From assembly GCA_014843695.1 (NCBI GenBank), contig CM026397.1, positions 38,203,952-38,267,951 of the forward strand: a stretch of 64,000 bases of DNA, in the 5' to 3' direction. Shown in pieces: positions 39,330 to 49,729 of the stretch. Each line of letters starts with the position of its first letter. Positions within the stretch are counted from its first letter, which is position 1. The notes beneath the pieces were generated by a model. The model did no database searches. It was not told the origin of the DNA and saw nothing but the letters and a program-made list of their open reading frames with translations. The position numbers and the translations under genes were made by a program. Source of the DNA: Archivesica marissinica. Lineage: Eukaryota > Mollusca > Bivalvia > Venerida > Vesicomyidae.

Positions 39330-39996
39330 GTATTGTGTCACCGGCTAAAGTAAATGACGTGCTGTTCACAAAGAGCGAGAAGGTAATGTTAGTGGTGGCA
39401 GCGCCATTGTGGGTACCACTGATTACTGCAGCTTCTATACTCTTCTTCCCCGTTGGAATCGGAATGTTTATAACGGAAACAATAAAAGCAGGTAAACAAA
39501 GGAAAGATTTCATGGAAAATAAAGTGAGATACATGAAAGAATGGACTCAGAAGATCATGGACAACGCATTTACAGAAGAGCACATATGCAGTTTCATATG
39601 TGATGCATATCTGGGCAACTTTAAAAGGAAAATAGAAGAATTATGTATTGAGGTTATTCCAAAACAAATTGCCGCAGATCAGAAAATGGTAAAAGATATT
39701 GTAAATGACAAGAGAACATCTCACCAGATCTTGGCCCAGTTCCAACCGTTGATGTACAAACTGAAGCTGATAATGAGCAAATTGCGAGTATATGAATTGA
39801 AATACCTCTCTACAGACTTGATAGATTCTTCAGCATTGCATATGACAAGGATTATTGGGAAAGGTAATTTCTCCGATGTGTATCTGGCTGTGTGGACAAG
39901 GGGTGATATAAAGAAGAACGTAGCGATGAAGGTGTTGAGACGAAGCCTGAAAGGTGCCGATATGATCTCACAGTTGGAAGAATTGGCAATTTTACG
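39330..39996 (+). CDS. DSTYK-like kinase gene, exon c (hydrophobic hairpin, helical linker, kinase N-lobe)
   Basis: Acceptor TCATTAAAG, phase-1 entry completing Gly; donor TTACG|GTAAAT, phase 2. About 222 codons. The order is a short segment ending KSEK; a hydrophobic stretch VMLVVAAPLWVPLITAASIL with FFPVGIGMFI (about 30 residues with a central Pro, so a membrane hairpin or one membrane pass); about 110 residues of charged helix; then the kinase N-lobe with the glycine loop IIGKGNFSDVYLAVW and the ATP lysine in NVAMKVLRR. The glutamates in SQLEELAILR are candidates for the helix C Glu. A hydrophobic hairpin within helices recalls membrane-binding parts of dynamin-like proteins; that similarity is inference. 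Confidence 0.9.
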
Positions 39997-42257
39997 GTAA
40001 ATTAGAGATTTAGACAATAATTAAAATGTTCTATATTGACGTTGCATTAAATTGTATTTGAATATTTGATGATTTTAGTTCAATGCATTTTTTTCTACTT
40101 TAAAAACATATACTATCATACGTGGCACATGCAGATCTAAGACATATTACTTATACTTGACTCAGTTTATTCAACGAAATAAATATTGTTTAAACTAAGA
40201 TCCAATGCTGGTAACCAGTAGGTCTATCTCGAAACAGCTCAAATAAAGCACCATACTGTTGCGTTCCAGTGAGTAAGGGCCCACACTACTGTGGTGGTAG
40301 AGTGTGTAGGGTGTTCACGCTGTCCCTATTCAACACTGGAGCACTTCCCTAGCTAGTGCTCTTCTTGCAGATATTACGTATGTGCACATTATGTGCGTGG
40401 GTATAAAGAGAATGTACTATGAGATCAGTTTAAAGATGAGTTTACTCTTGAAAGCATATAAGAACACGATTAGAGACCGTACTCCCAAGACCCCCGACGG
40501 TTCGACGCCCGAGAGATGGCACGACACTAACGACGCCGTGGAACAGTGACACCGAATATTAAGTATTATACTTATATAATGTTACAACCACTCGCATTCA
40601 GTACGACACAGTACTAGTTATCCGTCCCGTTTAGTAGTACAGTATTTTGATAAAGTCCCCAATAAGTATAATACTTTAATAATAACTTTTAATAAATTAC
40701 AGTGTGATCCCAAATAAGTCTATAATAGCTAAAGTTAAAGTGTCGTTTCTCTCTTGTTGAAATAATAAAATAATGAAAATCTCGATCCTTACCCTTCTAA
40801 CCCTATTATTTAATCGTATGTCCCTCCCGAACGAAAGTTGAAATCATAATAATCTCCGACCCAAAATTGGTCGTTTATATACACCACGCTGGTCGGACTA
40901 CCAGAATATGGTCGACCGACCCAACATGGGTAGCGACCCAAAATTGGTCACGACCAAATATTGGTCGAATGGTCCAAAATCGCTAGGCGACGCCACACTA
41001 GCGATAGAAAAAAAATAGCAGCTACTAAAAATCTGACATTCAAGCAATATTATATGGCCTACTATTAAACTTAATACGGTAATACATCTACCGGTTCAAA
41101 GGTTATCGATCTCTTCATAGTTCAAGGTTCTACGATGTGCATTGTTTAACTATGACGCATCAATAAATCTACCAGAATACATGTTAAAGATGGGATCCAT
41201 GGTTCCAAAATTTGTCAAAGAGAAATGATCTTTTACGAATTACAATGGGTTCTCAACCGAATTAAACAATACCACTTGGCATAACTGTAGACAATGTGCT
41301 ACAGTTCACATATAATCACACTCTTCATCGTCGAGACATAAACCGGACACAAGCGCAAGGGAAATTGGTTCAAAAGGCGACATAATAGATCGGATTTGAA
41401 CGTGCAAGCATTGTGTGTTTCATGTGTAAGCTGGCCTGCAACTATAACCAGGTCGGCATACATATTTAACGTATGGTGACTTGTCTCATGCTTCACACAA
41501 AATCGCACGACCGCGGAAGTCTTGGATTATCGCACAACGCGGTCTATACAAATATACCAAAGGTACACACTTGACCTCGTTAACATATAACTGCAATGTC
41601 CTATTTGCGGTGCATATCAATATTAATTACCTTCATGAATAAGCAAAATCCATCAACATTTCTATCGATGTGAACATAATGAAGGTCATGATACAACCTT
41701 TATATGGTCAGACACCGCTATTGAAATTTCCATAGGCCACCATTATAACACACAGTGCCATTAGATGTTCCCCAAAAATTAGTTCACTATTGCTGACAAT
41801 AACTACTCAGCCAATCAGTTCATGTATCAATAACGCCAAGGGCTTCCCTACACTTTTTCAACCAATCCCAGACCACTATATCAATAACACTGTCTGACCA
41901 TATATGTAAGTAATTGACCCCCCCCCCCCCACCACCACTAGCAATAAAACAGCAATAAGCTATCCGACTCGTCACAAAACAGCTGTTTACGAAGAAACTC
42001 TACTTTCTAAATTAGTTCATTAACATTTATTTGTTATACTATTATAATTATGTACATCAACATTGTGTCAAATAAATCGCATGTTTACTAATATCGTAAT
42101 ATAAATATTCCACAAAATCAAAATAAATATATTAAAATATAAACAAATTGATTTATAATATAAATTTTATATATAAAAAACGATTTAAATAAAATAAATA
42201 TATCCGATTTTTTTGTCATTTACTAAAAACATTATTCTTTCAACCCAGATTAGAACG
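39997..42257. other. Kinase intron c-d, non-array part
   Basis: No exon found. 40250-40560 is a GC-richer island with GGTATAAAG (about 40410); 40858-41005 has clustered short dyads; a run of about 13 C lies near 41919. It could be a decayed LTR or DNA transposon but no ends could be confirmed. Confidence 0.45.
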
Positions 42258-43911
42258 CAGTCTCATAACAATAGTGTCCGCTGTTCACAGTCTCATAACT
42301 ATAGTGTCCGCTGTTCACAGTCTCATAACTATAGTGTCCGCTGTTCACAGTCTCATAACTATAGTGTCCGCTGTTCACAGTCTCATAACGATAGTGTCCG
42401 CTGTTCACAGTCTCATAACAATAGTGTCTGCTGTTCACAGTCTCATAACAATAGTGTCCGCTGTTCACAGTCTCATAACTATAGTGTCCGCTGTTCACAG
42501 TCTCATAACAATAGTGTCCGCTGTTCACATTCTCATAACTATAGTGTCCGCTGTTCACAGTCTCATAACTATAGTGTCCGCTGTTCACATTCTCATAACT
42601 ATAGTGTCTGCTGTTCACAGTCTCATAACAATAGTGTCCGCTGTTCACAGTCTCATAACAATAATGTCTGCTGTTCTCAGTCTCATAACAATAGTGTCTG
42701 CTGTTCACAGTCTCATAACTATAGTGTCCACTGTTCACAGTCTCATAACAATAGTGTCCGCTGTTCACAGTCTCATAACTATAGTGTCTGCTGTTCACAG
42801 TCTCATAACTATAGTGTCCGCTGTTCACAGTCTCATAACTATAGTGTCCGCTGTTCACGGTCTCATAACTATAGTGTCTGCTGTTCACAGTCTCATAACT
42901 ATAGTGTCTGCTGTTCACAGTCTCATAACTATAGTGTCTGCTGTTCACAGTCTCATAACTATAGTGTCTGCTGTTCACAGTCTCATAACTATAGTGTCTG
43001 CTGTTCACAGTCTCATAACAATAGTGTCTGCTGTTCACAGTCTCATAACAATAGTGTCTGCTGTTCACAGTCTCATAACTATAGTGTCCGCTGTTCACAG
43101 TCTCATAACTATAGTGTCCGCTGTTCACAGTCTCATAACTGTAGTGTCTGCTGTTCACAGTCTCATAACTATAGTGTCTGCTGTTCACAGTCTCATAACT
43201 ATAGTGTCTGCTGTTCACAGTCTCATAACAATAGTGTCTGCTGTTCACAGTCTCATAACTATAGTGTCCGCTGTTCACATTATCATAACAATAGTGTCTG
43301 CTGTTCACAGTCTCATAACTGTAGTGTCTGCTGTTCACAGTCTCATAACTATAGTGTCTGCTGTTCACAGTCTCATAACAATAGTGTCTGCTGTTCACAG
43401 TCTCATAACTATAGTGTCCGCTGTTCACATTCTCATAACAATAGTGTCTGCTGTTCACAGTCTCATAACTATAGTGTCCGCTGTTCACAGTCTCATAACA
43501 ATAGTGTCTGCTGTTCACAGTCTCATAACAATAGTGTCTGCTGTTCACAGTCTCATAACTATAGTGTCCGCTGTTCACATTCTCATAACAATAGTGTCTG
43601 CTGTTCACAGTCTCATAACTATAGTGTCTGCTGTTCACAGTCTCATAACTATAGTGTCCGCTGTTCACAGTCTCATAACAATAGTGTCCGCTGTTCACAG
43701 TCTCATATATATATAGTGTCCGCTGTACAGTCTCATAACTGTAGTGTCCGCTGTTCACAGTCTCATATATATATAGTGTCCGCTGTACAGTCTCATAACT
43801 GTAGTGTCCGCTGTTCACAGTCTCATATATATATAGTGTCCACTATTCACAGTCTCATATATATATAGTGTCCGCTGTTCACAGTCTCATAACGATAGTG
43901 CCCGCTGTTCA
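42258..43911. repeat. 30-bp minisatellite (about 55 copies)
   Basis: The unit is CAGTCTCATAACTATAGTGT plus CCGCTGTTCA. Main variants are TCCGC/TCTGC and AACT/AACA. Toward the end some units change to CTCATATATATATAGTG. The array ends 35 bp before kinase exon d. As 30 is a multiple of three, ORFs of about 480-550 codons stay open in several frames of both strands; they are not genes. Confidence 0.97.
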
Positions 43912-43946
43912 GTAATATTTCTTCGTTTCTTTTTTCTTTTTAATAG

Positions 43947-44093
43947 ACAGTTCCATCATCCCAACATAGTTGAGATTTACGGCGTGTGTTACGCCGAACA
44001 AAGTGATGCTGATAAGCAACTGACAATGGTTCTGGAATTTTGCGAGAAAAGTCTTGAAGACATTGTGTTTTCTGATAAGAATTTACAGTGCAG
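43947..44093 (+). CDS. DSTYK-like kinase gene, exon d (helix C to hinge)
   Basis: A strong acceptor with a long pyrimidine tract (TTTCTTTTTTCTTTTTAATAG) after the 30-bp array; donor CAG|GTAAAA. The phase-2 entry joins CG|A to give Arg, then QFHHPNIVEIYGVC, the 'HPNIV...YGVC' of TK/TKL kinases (strand 4), and QLTMVLEFCEKSLEDIV, strand 5 and hinge with the L-E-x-C pattern. It leaves in phase 2, matching exon e. Confidence 0.9.
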
Positions 44094-44105
44094 GTAAAAC
44101 ACATT

Positions 44106-44286
44106 TACAGTCATGCCTGTGTTAAGCAGCCAGCCAAGGGAATCATAGAAAGTGGTTGCTTAGCACATGTGGCTGCTTGTCAAATGTATGATAAAACAAC
44201 ATACATGTATTTGGACTCTGGAAACTGGCTGCTTAACACAAGTTGACTGCTTAATAGAGGTGACTACTAACACAGGGTTGACTATA
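44106..44286. mobile_element. MITE (CAGTCAAACCTG family)
   Basis: Left end TACAGTCATGCCTGTGTTAA; right end CTAACACAGGGTTGACTATA, an imperfect inverted copy with TA at both edges. The interior matches the element at 37197-37432. Confidence 0.78.
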
Positions 44287-44310
44287 TTGGCGATATACCA
44301 AAGAAGATAG

Positions 44311-45500
44311 TGATTTATGCAGCTAGGTACACGACATATTACTGATTTATACAGCTAGGTATATGACATATTACTGATTTATGCAGCTAGGTACATGACA
44401 TATTACTGATTTATGCAGCTAGGTACACGACATATTACTGATTTATGCAGCTAGGTACATGACATATTACTGATTTATGCAGCTAGGTACACGACATATT
44501 ACTGATTTATGCAGCTAGGTACACGACATATTACTGATTTATGCAGCTAGGTACATGACATATTACTGATTTATGCAGCTAGGTACATGACATATTACTG
44601 ATTTATGCAGCTAGGTACATGACATATTACTGATTTATGCAGCTAGGTACATGACATATTACTGATTTATGCAGCTAGGTACACGACATATTACTGATTT
44701 ATGCAGCTAGGTACACGACATATTACTTATTTATGCAGCTAGGTACACGACATATTACCGATTTATGCAGCTAGGTACATGACATATTACTGATTTATGC
44801 AGCTAGGTACATGACATATTACTGATTTATGCAGCTAGGTACATGACATATTACTGATTTATGCAGCTAGGTACATGACATATTACTGATTTATGCAGCT
44901 AGGTACATGACATATTACTGATTTATGCAGCTAGGTACACGACATATTACTGATTTATGCAGCTAGGTACATGACATATTACTGATTTATGCAGCTAGGT
45001 ACACGACATATTACTGATTTATGCAGCTAGGTACACGACATATTACTGATTTATGCAGCTAGGTATGTGACATATTACTGATTTATGCAGCTAGGTACAT
45101 GACATATTACTGATTTATGCAGCTAGGTACATGACATATTACTGATTTATGCAGCTAGGTACATGACATATTACTGATTTATGCAGCTAGGTACATGACA
45201 TATTACTGATTTATGCAGCTAGGTATATGACATATTACTGATTTATGCAGCTAGGTACACGACATATTACTGATTTATGCAGCTAGGTATGTGACATATT
45301 ACTGATTTATGCAGCTAGGTATGTGACATATTACTGATTTATGCAGCTAGGTACATGACATATTACTGATTTATGCAGCTAGGTATATGACATATTACTG
45401 ATTTATGCAGCTAGGTACACGACATATTACTGATTTATGCAGCTAGGTACACGACATATTACTGATTTATGCAGCTAGGTACATGACATATTACTGATTT
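44311..45500. repeat. 32-bp minisatellite (about 37 copies)
   Basis: The unit is GATTTATGCAGCTAGGTACA plus TGACATATTACT. The main variable site is TACACGACA versus TACATGACA (also TATGTGACA, TATATGACA). It lies in kinase intron d-e. Confidence 0.97.
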
Positions 45501-45894
45501 TCAAATAGACTGTATTAGAAATGTTATGAAATAATGCTACTTGGTGGATAATTGGCGACAGGAGCCTGTTTGTTGGGAATGCTTACCTACAAATAAAAGT
45601 TAAGTTGACATCAGTGATGATAAGCAATACATTACCGTATAGAGCACAGATGCTTGGAGTCTTGACAAACATTTGACATACCATAGGCTTGACACTATAC
45701 GTATACATATGTTTAGGTCATATCCAAGCAAATTTTAAAATGACACCTCTGTCATGTACACCGATCAGAGGACTTGTGTATAAATGCCAATATGTACCAA
45801 TATTTCTACACATTTAATTATGAAAGTTTGTCAGTTCCTATGTAAAATATGCACCGATTCTAAATGCATTTACATGTACATAGTTCTCTTCATA
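45501..45894. other. Kinase intron d-e, unique part
   Basis: No exon or known repeat recognised between two arrays. Confidence 0.5.
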
Positions 45895-46345
45895 CTTGTT
45901 GGCTGGTCTCTTTTCCTGGGAAAGCTGCATTCAGTCACGTCCAGTTTCATATCGGCTGTGTGGCATATGTCCCTATGTAAATTGCATACAGCCACGCCCA
46001 GTTTCATACCTGATTTGTGGCATATTTCGCTATGTAAATTGCATACAGCCACGCCCAGTTTCATATTTGATTGGTGGCATATTTCCCTATGTAAATTGCA
46101 TACAGCCACGCCCAGTTTCATACCTGATTGGTGGCATATTTCGCTATGTAAATTACATACAGCTACGTCAACCTTCATGCCTCCTTGGTGGCTATGTAAA
46201 TTGCATATAGTCACGCCCTATTTCATACTTATTTGTTGACCTCATTTCCCACGGGACACAATCACGTCAGTTCCATACATGTTTGTTGGCTTATTTTCCT
46301 TGATGAATTGCATACAGTCACGTCTAATTTCAGACTTGTTTGTAG
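45895..46345. repeat. 57-bp degenerate minisatellite (about 7 copies)
   Basis: Units carry CTATGTAAATTGCATACAGC, CACGCCCAGTTTCATA and GGTGGCATATTT. Outer copies are diverged. The 57-bp length (19 codons) keeps short ORFs open on both strands; they are not genes. Confidence 0.88.
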
Positions 46346-46408
46346 TTGCTATAGTTACCAGTATGTTCTATTAACTGAAATACATTAACAGTCATTCTAT
46401 AATTACAG

Positions 46409-46544
46409 GACATTCAGAACGGTACCAGAAAGACGTGAGGCGTTCGAGTTTTATGTCAGCATGTCATCTGGTGTCTGTGATGGACTGACTGAGATGCACA
46501 GAAAAGGTTATTTACACAGAGATCTCAAACTGTCAAATGTTTTA
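46409..46544 (+). CDS. DSTYK-like kinase gene, exon e (catalytic loop)
   Basis: Acceptor TAATTACAG, donor TTTTA|GTAAGT. Phase-2 entry, phase-0 exit. Encodes helices D-E (EAFEFYVSMSSGVCDGLTEM) and the catalytic loop YLHRDLKLSNVL, with the HRD Asp, the Lys of D-x-K and the Asn that binds metal. All three catalytic residues are intact. Confidence 0.93.
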
Positions 46545-46737
46545 GTAAGTATAATAAATGTTAGTGTTCATTTCGTCAGTTCGTTGAGTTTCATATATTA
46601 AATTTTATGAGGGCCATTATAGTGGACTTGACATCCGTGTGGCCTGTTTCTGCTACTGTCTCTGTTATCTATTGGAATCCGTTATTGTTCCCTGTTGGTT
46701 ACCGTTTTCTGACAAGCTTGCTCTACCTCATGTACAA
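46545..46737. other. Kinase intron e-f, 5' part
   Basis: Short unique stretch before the 52-bp array; nothing recognised. Confidence 0.5.
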
Positions 46738-48332
46738 CTCTCGTATATACCATTGACACTTCTAAATACATATCCCTCATCCATTGAACCACTCACTATA
46801 TCATTGACACTTCTAAATACATACCCCTTATCCCTTGAACCACTCACGTATACCACTGATACTTCTAAATACACACCCCTCATCCCTTGAACCACTCACG
46901 TATACCAATGACACTTCTAAATACATACCCTTCAACACTTGAACCAATCATGTATACCATTGCCACTTATAAATACATACCCCTCATCCCTTGAACCACT
47001 CACGTATACCACTGACACTTCTAAATACATATCCCTCTTCCCTTGAACCACTCACGTATACCATTGACGCTTCTAAATACATACCCCTCATCCCTTGAAC
47101 CACTCACGTATACCATTGACGCTTCTAAATACATACCCCTCATCCATTGAACCACTCACGTATACCACTGACGCTTCTAAATACATACACCTCATCCATT
47201 GAACCACTCACGTATACCATTGACGCTTCTAAATACATACCCCTCATCCATTGAACCACTCACGTATACCACTGACGCTTCTAAATACATACCCCTCATC
47301 CATTGAACCACTCACGTATACCATTGACGCTTCTAAATACATACCCCTCATCCCTTGAACCACTCACGTATACCATTGACGCTTATAAATATATACCCCT
47401 CATCCCTTGAACCACTCACGTATACCACTGACGCTTCTAAATACATACCCCTCATCCATTGAACCACTCACGTATACCATTGACGCTTCTAAATACATAC
47501 CCCTCATCCCTTTAACCACTCACGTATACCACTGACGCTTCTAAATACATACCCCTCATCCATTGAACCACTCACGTATACCATTGACGCCTCTAAATAC
47601 ATACCCCTCATCCCTTGAACCACTCACGTATACCACTGTCACTTCTAAATACATATCCCTCATCCCTTGAACCACTAACGTATACCACTGACACTTCTAA
47701 ATACATACCCCTTATCCCTTGAACCACTCATGTATACCACTGACACTTCTAAATACACATCCCTCATCCCTTGAACCACTCACGTATACCATTGATGCTT
47801 CTAAATACATACCCCTCATCCCTTGAACCACTCACGTATACCACTGACGCTTCTAAATACATACCCCTCATCCCTTGAACCACTCACGTATACCATTGAT
47901 GCTTCTAAATACATCCCCTCATCCCTTGAACCACTCACGTATACCATTGACACTTCTAAATACATACCCCTCATCCCTTGAACCACTCACGTATACCATT
48001 GATGCTTCTAAATACATACCCCTCATCCCTTGAACCACTCACGTATACCATTGTTGCTTCTAAATACATACCCCTCATCCCTTGAACCACTCACGTATAC
48101 TACTGACACTTCTAAATACATACCCCTCATCCCTTGAACCACTCACGTATACCACTGACACTTCTAAATACATACCCCTCATCCCTTGAACCACTCACGT
48201 ATACCATTGCCACTTATAAATACATATCCCTCATCCCTTGAACCAATCACGTATACCACTGACACTTCTAGATACATACCCCTCATCCCTTGAACCACTC
48301 ACGTATACCACTACACTTCTAAATACATACTC
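46738..48332. repeat. 52-bp minisatellite (about 31 copies)
   Basis: The unit contains TTGAACCACTCACGTATACC, ACTGACGCTTCTAAATACAT and ACCCCTCATCCC. Variable sites include GACGC/GATGC/GACAC and CACGT/CATGT. Confidence 0.96.
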
Positions 48333-48367
48333 AAACATTTTAACAAATACATCCGTTGTGTTTAACT

Positions 48368-48602
48368 TTATTTATCGTAGCTACCGTTTGCCTAAATGAG
48401 GGACGCCTACTGAAGAGATAAGTCGTTGTAGATTTTAGAGGATAATACGTACACTGATACACAGAGAGAGAGGGGGAGAGGGAGAGGGGAGGGGAAGGGA
48501 GGGGAGGGGAGGGGAAGGGAGGAGAGAAGAGAAGAAAAGAGAAGAGAGAGTGTAATTACAGCGTCCTCTAATTCTTTTATGGGGGATAGTACACTGATAC
48601 AC

Positions 48603-48653
<51 letters not shown>

Positions 48654-48739
48654 GAGAGGAGAGGAGAGGAGAGGAGAGAAGAGAGAGTGTAATTACAGCG
48701 TCCACTAATTCTTTTATGGGGGATAGTACACTGATACAC

Positions 48740-48771
<32 letters not shown>

Positions 48772-48930
48772 GAGAGGAGAGGAGAGGAGAGGAGAGGAGA
48801 GGAGAGTGTAATTACAGCGTCCTCTAATTCTTTTATGGGGGATAGTACAATGATACAAACAGAGCGCTATTTCGTTGGCTCCACTATTTCTTTTATGTGC
48901 ACTGTATGATACGAGACCTTATCTGAATGA
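48368..48930 (-). mobile_element. SINE (family 2) expanded by internal GA-rich triplication
   Basis: 48368-48450 (TTATTTATCGTAGCTACCG, ACTGAAGAGATAAG) and 48855-48930 match the tail and body of the SINE at 18470-18733. Between them a block of GTGTAATTACAGCGTCC, ATTCTTTTATGGGGGATAG and ACTGATACACAGAGAG, followed by variable (GA)n/(GGA)n tracts, is repeated three times (about 48430-48850). Minus-strand serine/leucine-rich ORFs here are simple-repeat translation. Confidence 0.78.
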
Positions 48931-48944
48931 CTATGATATTTGTT

Positions 48945-49209
48945 TGTTTGGGAGGGGGTCGCACCAACGGCGTAGGTCATATGTCGACTCTCCAACTATT
49001 ATCGGTGGAGGAAGACCCCTGCTGACCCTCAGAGCAGTATTTCAGGCACGGAAAGGACACATGGGTAAAACCACCGACCTACGTGTACCTACCGCAAGTT
49101 TCTTCACTTGAAATAATTCGAAAGACCCAGTGGGGTTCCAACCTACAGCGGTGAGGGGCAAGTGATTTTAAGTCAAAGATCTTAACCACTCGACCACGGA
49201 GGCCCCGTG
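48945..49209 (-). mobile_element. tRNA-headed SINE with Meta-like central domain
   Basis: On the minus strand the head has TGGTCGAGTGGTTAAG (A box of Ser/Leu tRNA type) and GGTTGGAACCCC (B box with one change). It is followed by GTAGGTCGGTGGTTTTACCC and TTCCTCCACCGATAATAG, resembling the central domain of MetaSINE-type elements. It ends about 100 bp before kinase exon f. Confidence 0.72.
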
Positions 49210-49308
49210 ATATTAGTCATTATAGTATTGATTAGTGGGGATCAAACCTGTGACCACATGTTTGTCCTTTCGACAACATCACTGTTGATGTTAAGTTCTG
49301 ACTTGCAG

Positions 49309-49722
49309 GTAAAAAACAAGACGGTAAAACTGTGTGATCTTGGATTCGCAAGAATGGAGATTGCAATGACAGGCTCCTTCGCTGGGACAATGACCCACAT
49401 GTCTCCTGAAATATTGAAAAACGAAAACTACTCGTTTAGTTCGGACATATACAGTCTTGCTATTCTACTGTGGGAGCTGTGGTATGGTCAGTCTGCGTAC
49501 TCTGAGTCAGAATATGACTGTTTCTCTGTATTGCAACTCTTGGACGCAATCAAAACAGGCCAGCGACCAAAATTATCACGGAAGTTTGGTCCAACCAATG
49601 AGCTCAAACAAGTTATAGAGTCATGTTGGGCTGGTGATCCATCTGCACGGCCTACTGCACCAGAAGTGGCACGACAACTGAGAGAAATCCTCCAAAATTA
49701 TCATCCAGACATTACGATATGA
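49309..49722 (+). CDS. DSTYK-like kinase gene, last exon f (activation segment and C-lobe)
   Basis: Acceptor GACTTGCAG, phase 0; 137 codons and a TGA at 49720. VKLCDLGFAR carries DLG in place of DFG. The activation segment is MTGSFAGTMTHMSPEIL with SPE for APE. SSDIYSLAILLWELWYG is helix F. ESCWAGDPSARPTAPEVA holds the C-W-x2-D/N-P-x2-R-P signature of TK/TKL kinases. The protein ends 27 residues after the RP. The activation-segment wording and DLG best fit the DSTYK (dusty) group, with RIPK-type kinases as the alternative; TKL class is firm, the exact family is not. Catalysis looks intact. Confidence 0.93.
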   Translation, partial: VKNKTVKLCDLGFARMEIAMTGSFAGTMTHMSPEILKNENYSFSSDIYSLAILLWELWYGQSAYSESEYDCFSVLQLLDAIKTGQRPKLSRKFGPTNELKQVIESCWAGDPSARPTAPEVARQLREILQNYHPDITI

Positions 49723-49729
49723 AATTGTA

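Noticed and set aside
40230..41010. Possible solo LTR
   Set aside because: A TATA-like GGTATAAAG and GC-richer sequence are present, but no TG...CA ends with a target duplication could be fixed by eye.
42213..43868. ORFs of about 480-550 codons (SHNYSVRCSQ-type decapeptide repeat)
   Set aside because: Open in several frames on both strands because the unit is 30 bp. It lies inside a kinase intron flanked by exons with matching phases.
45784..46239. 151-codon ORF with SLCKLHTATPSFI repeats
   Set aside because: A 57-bp repeat in a kinase intron, open on both strands.
48407..48858. Serine/leucine-rich minus-strand ORFs
   Set aside because: Translation of GA-rich simple repeats inside a SINE.
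49120..49209. tRNA-Ser/Leu gene
   Set aside because: The B box has a changed base, no acceptor stem forms, and a SINE body follows.
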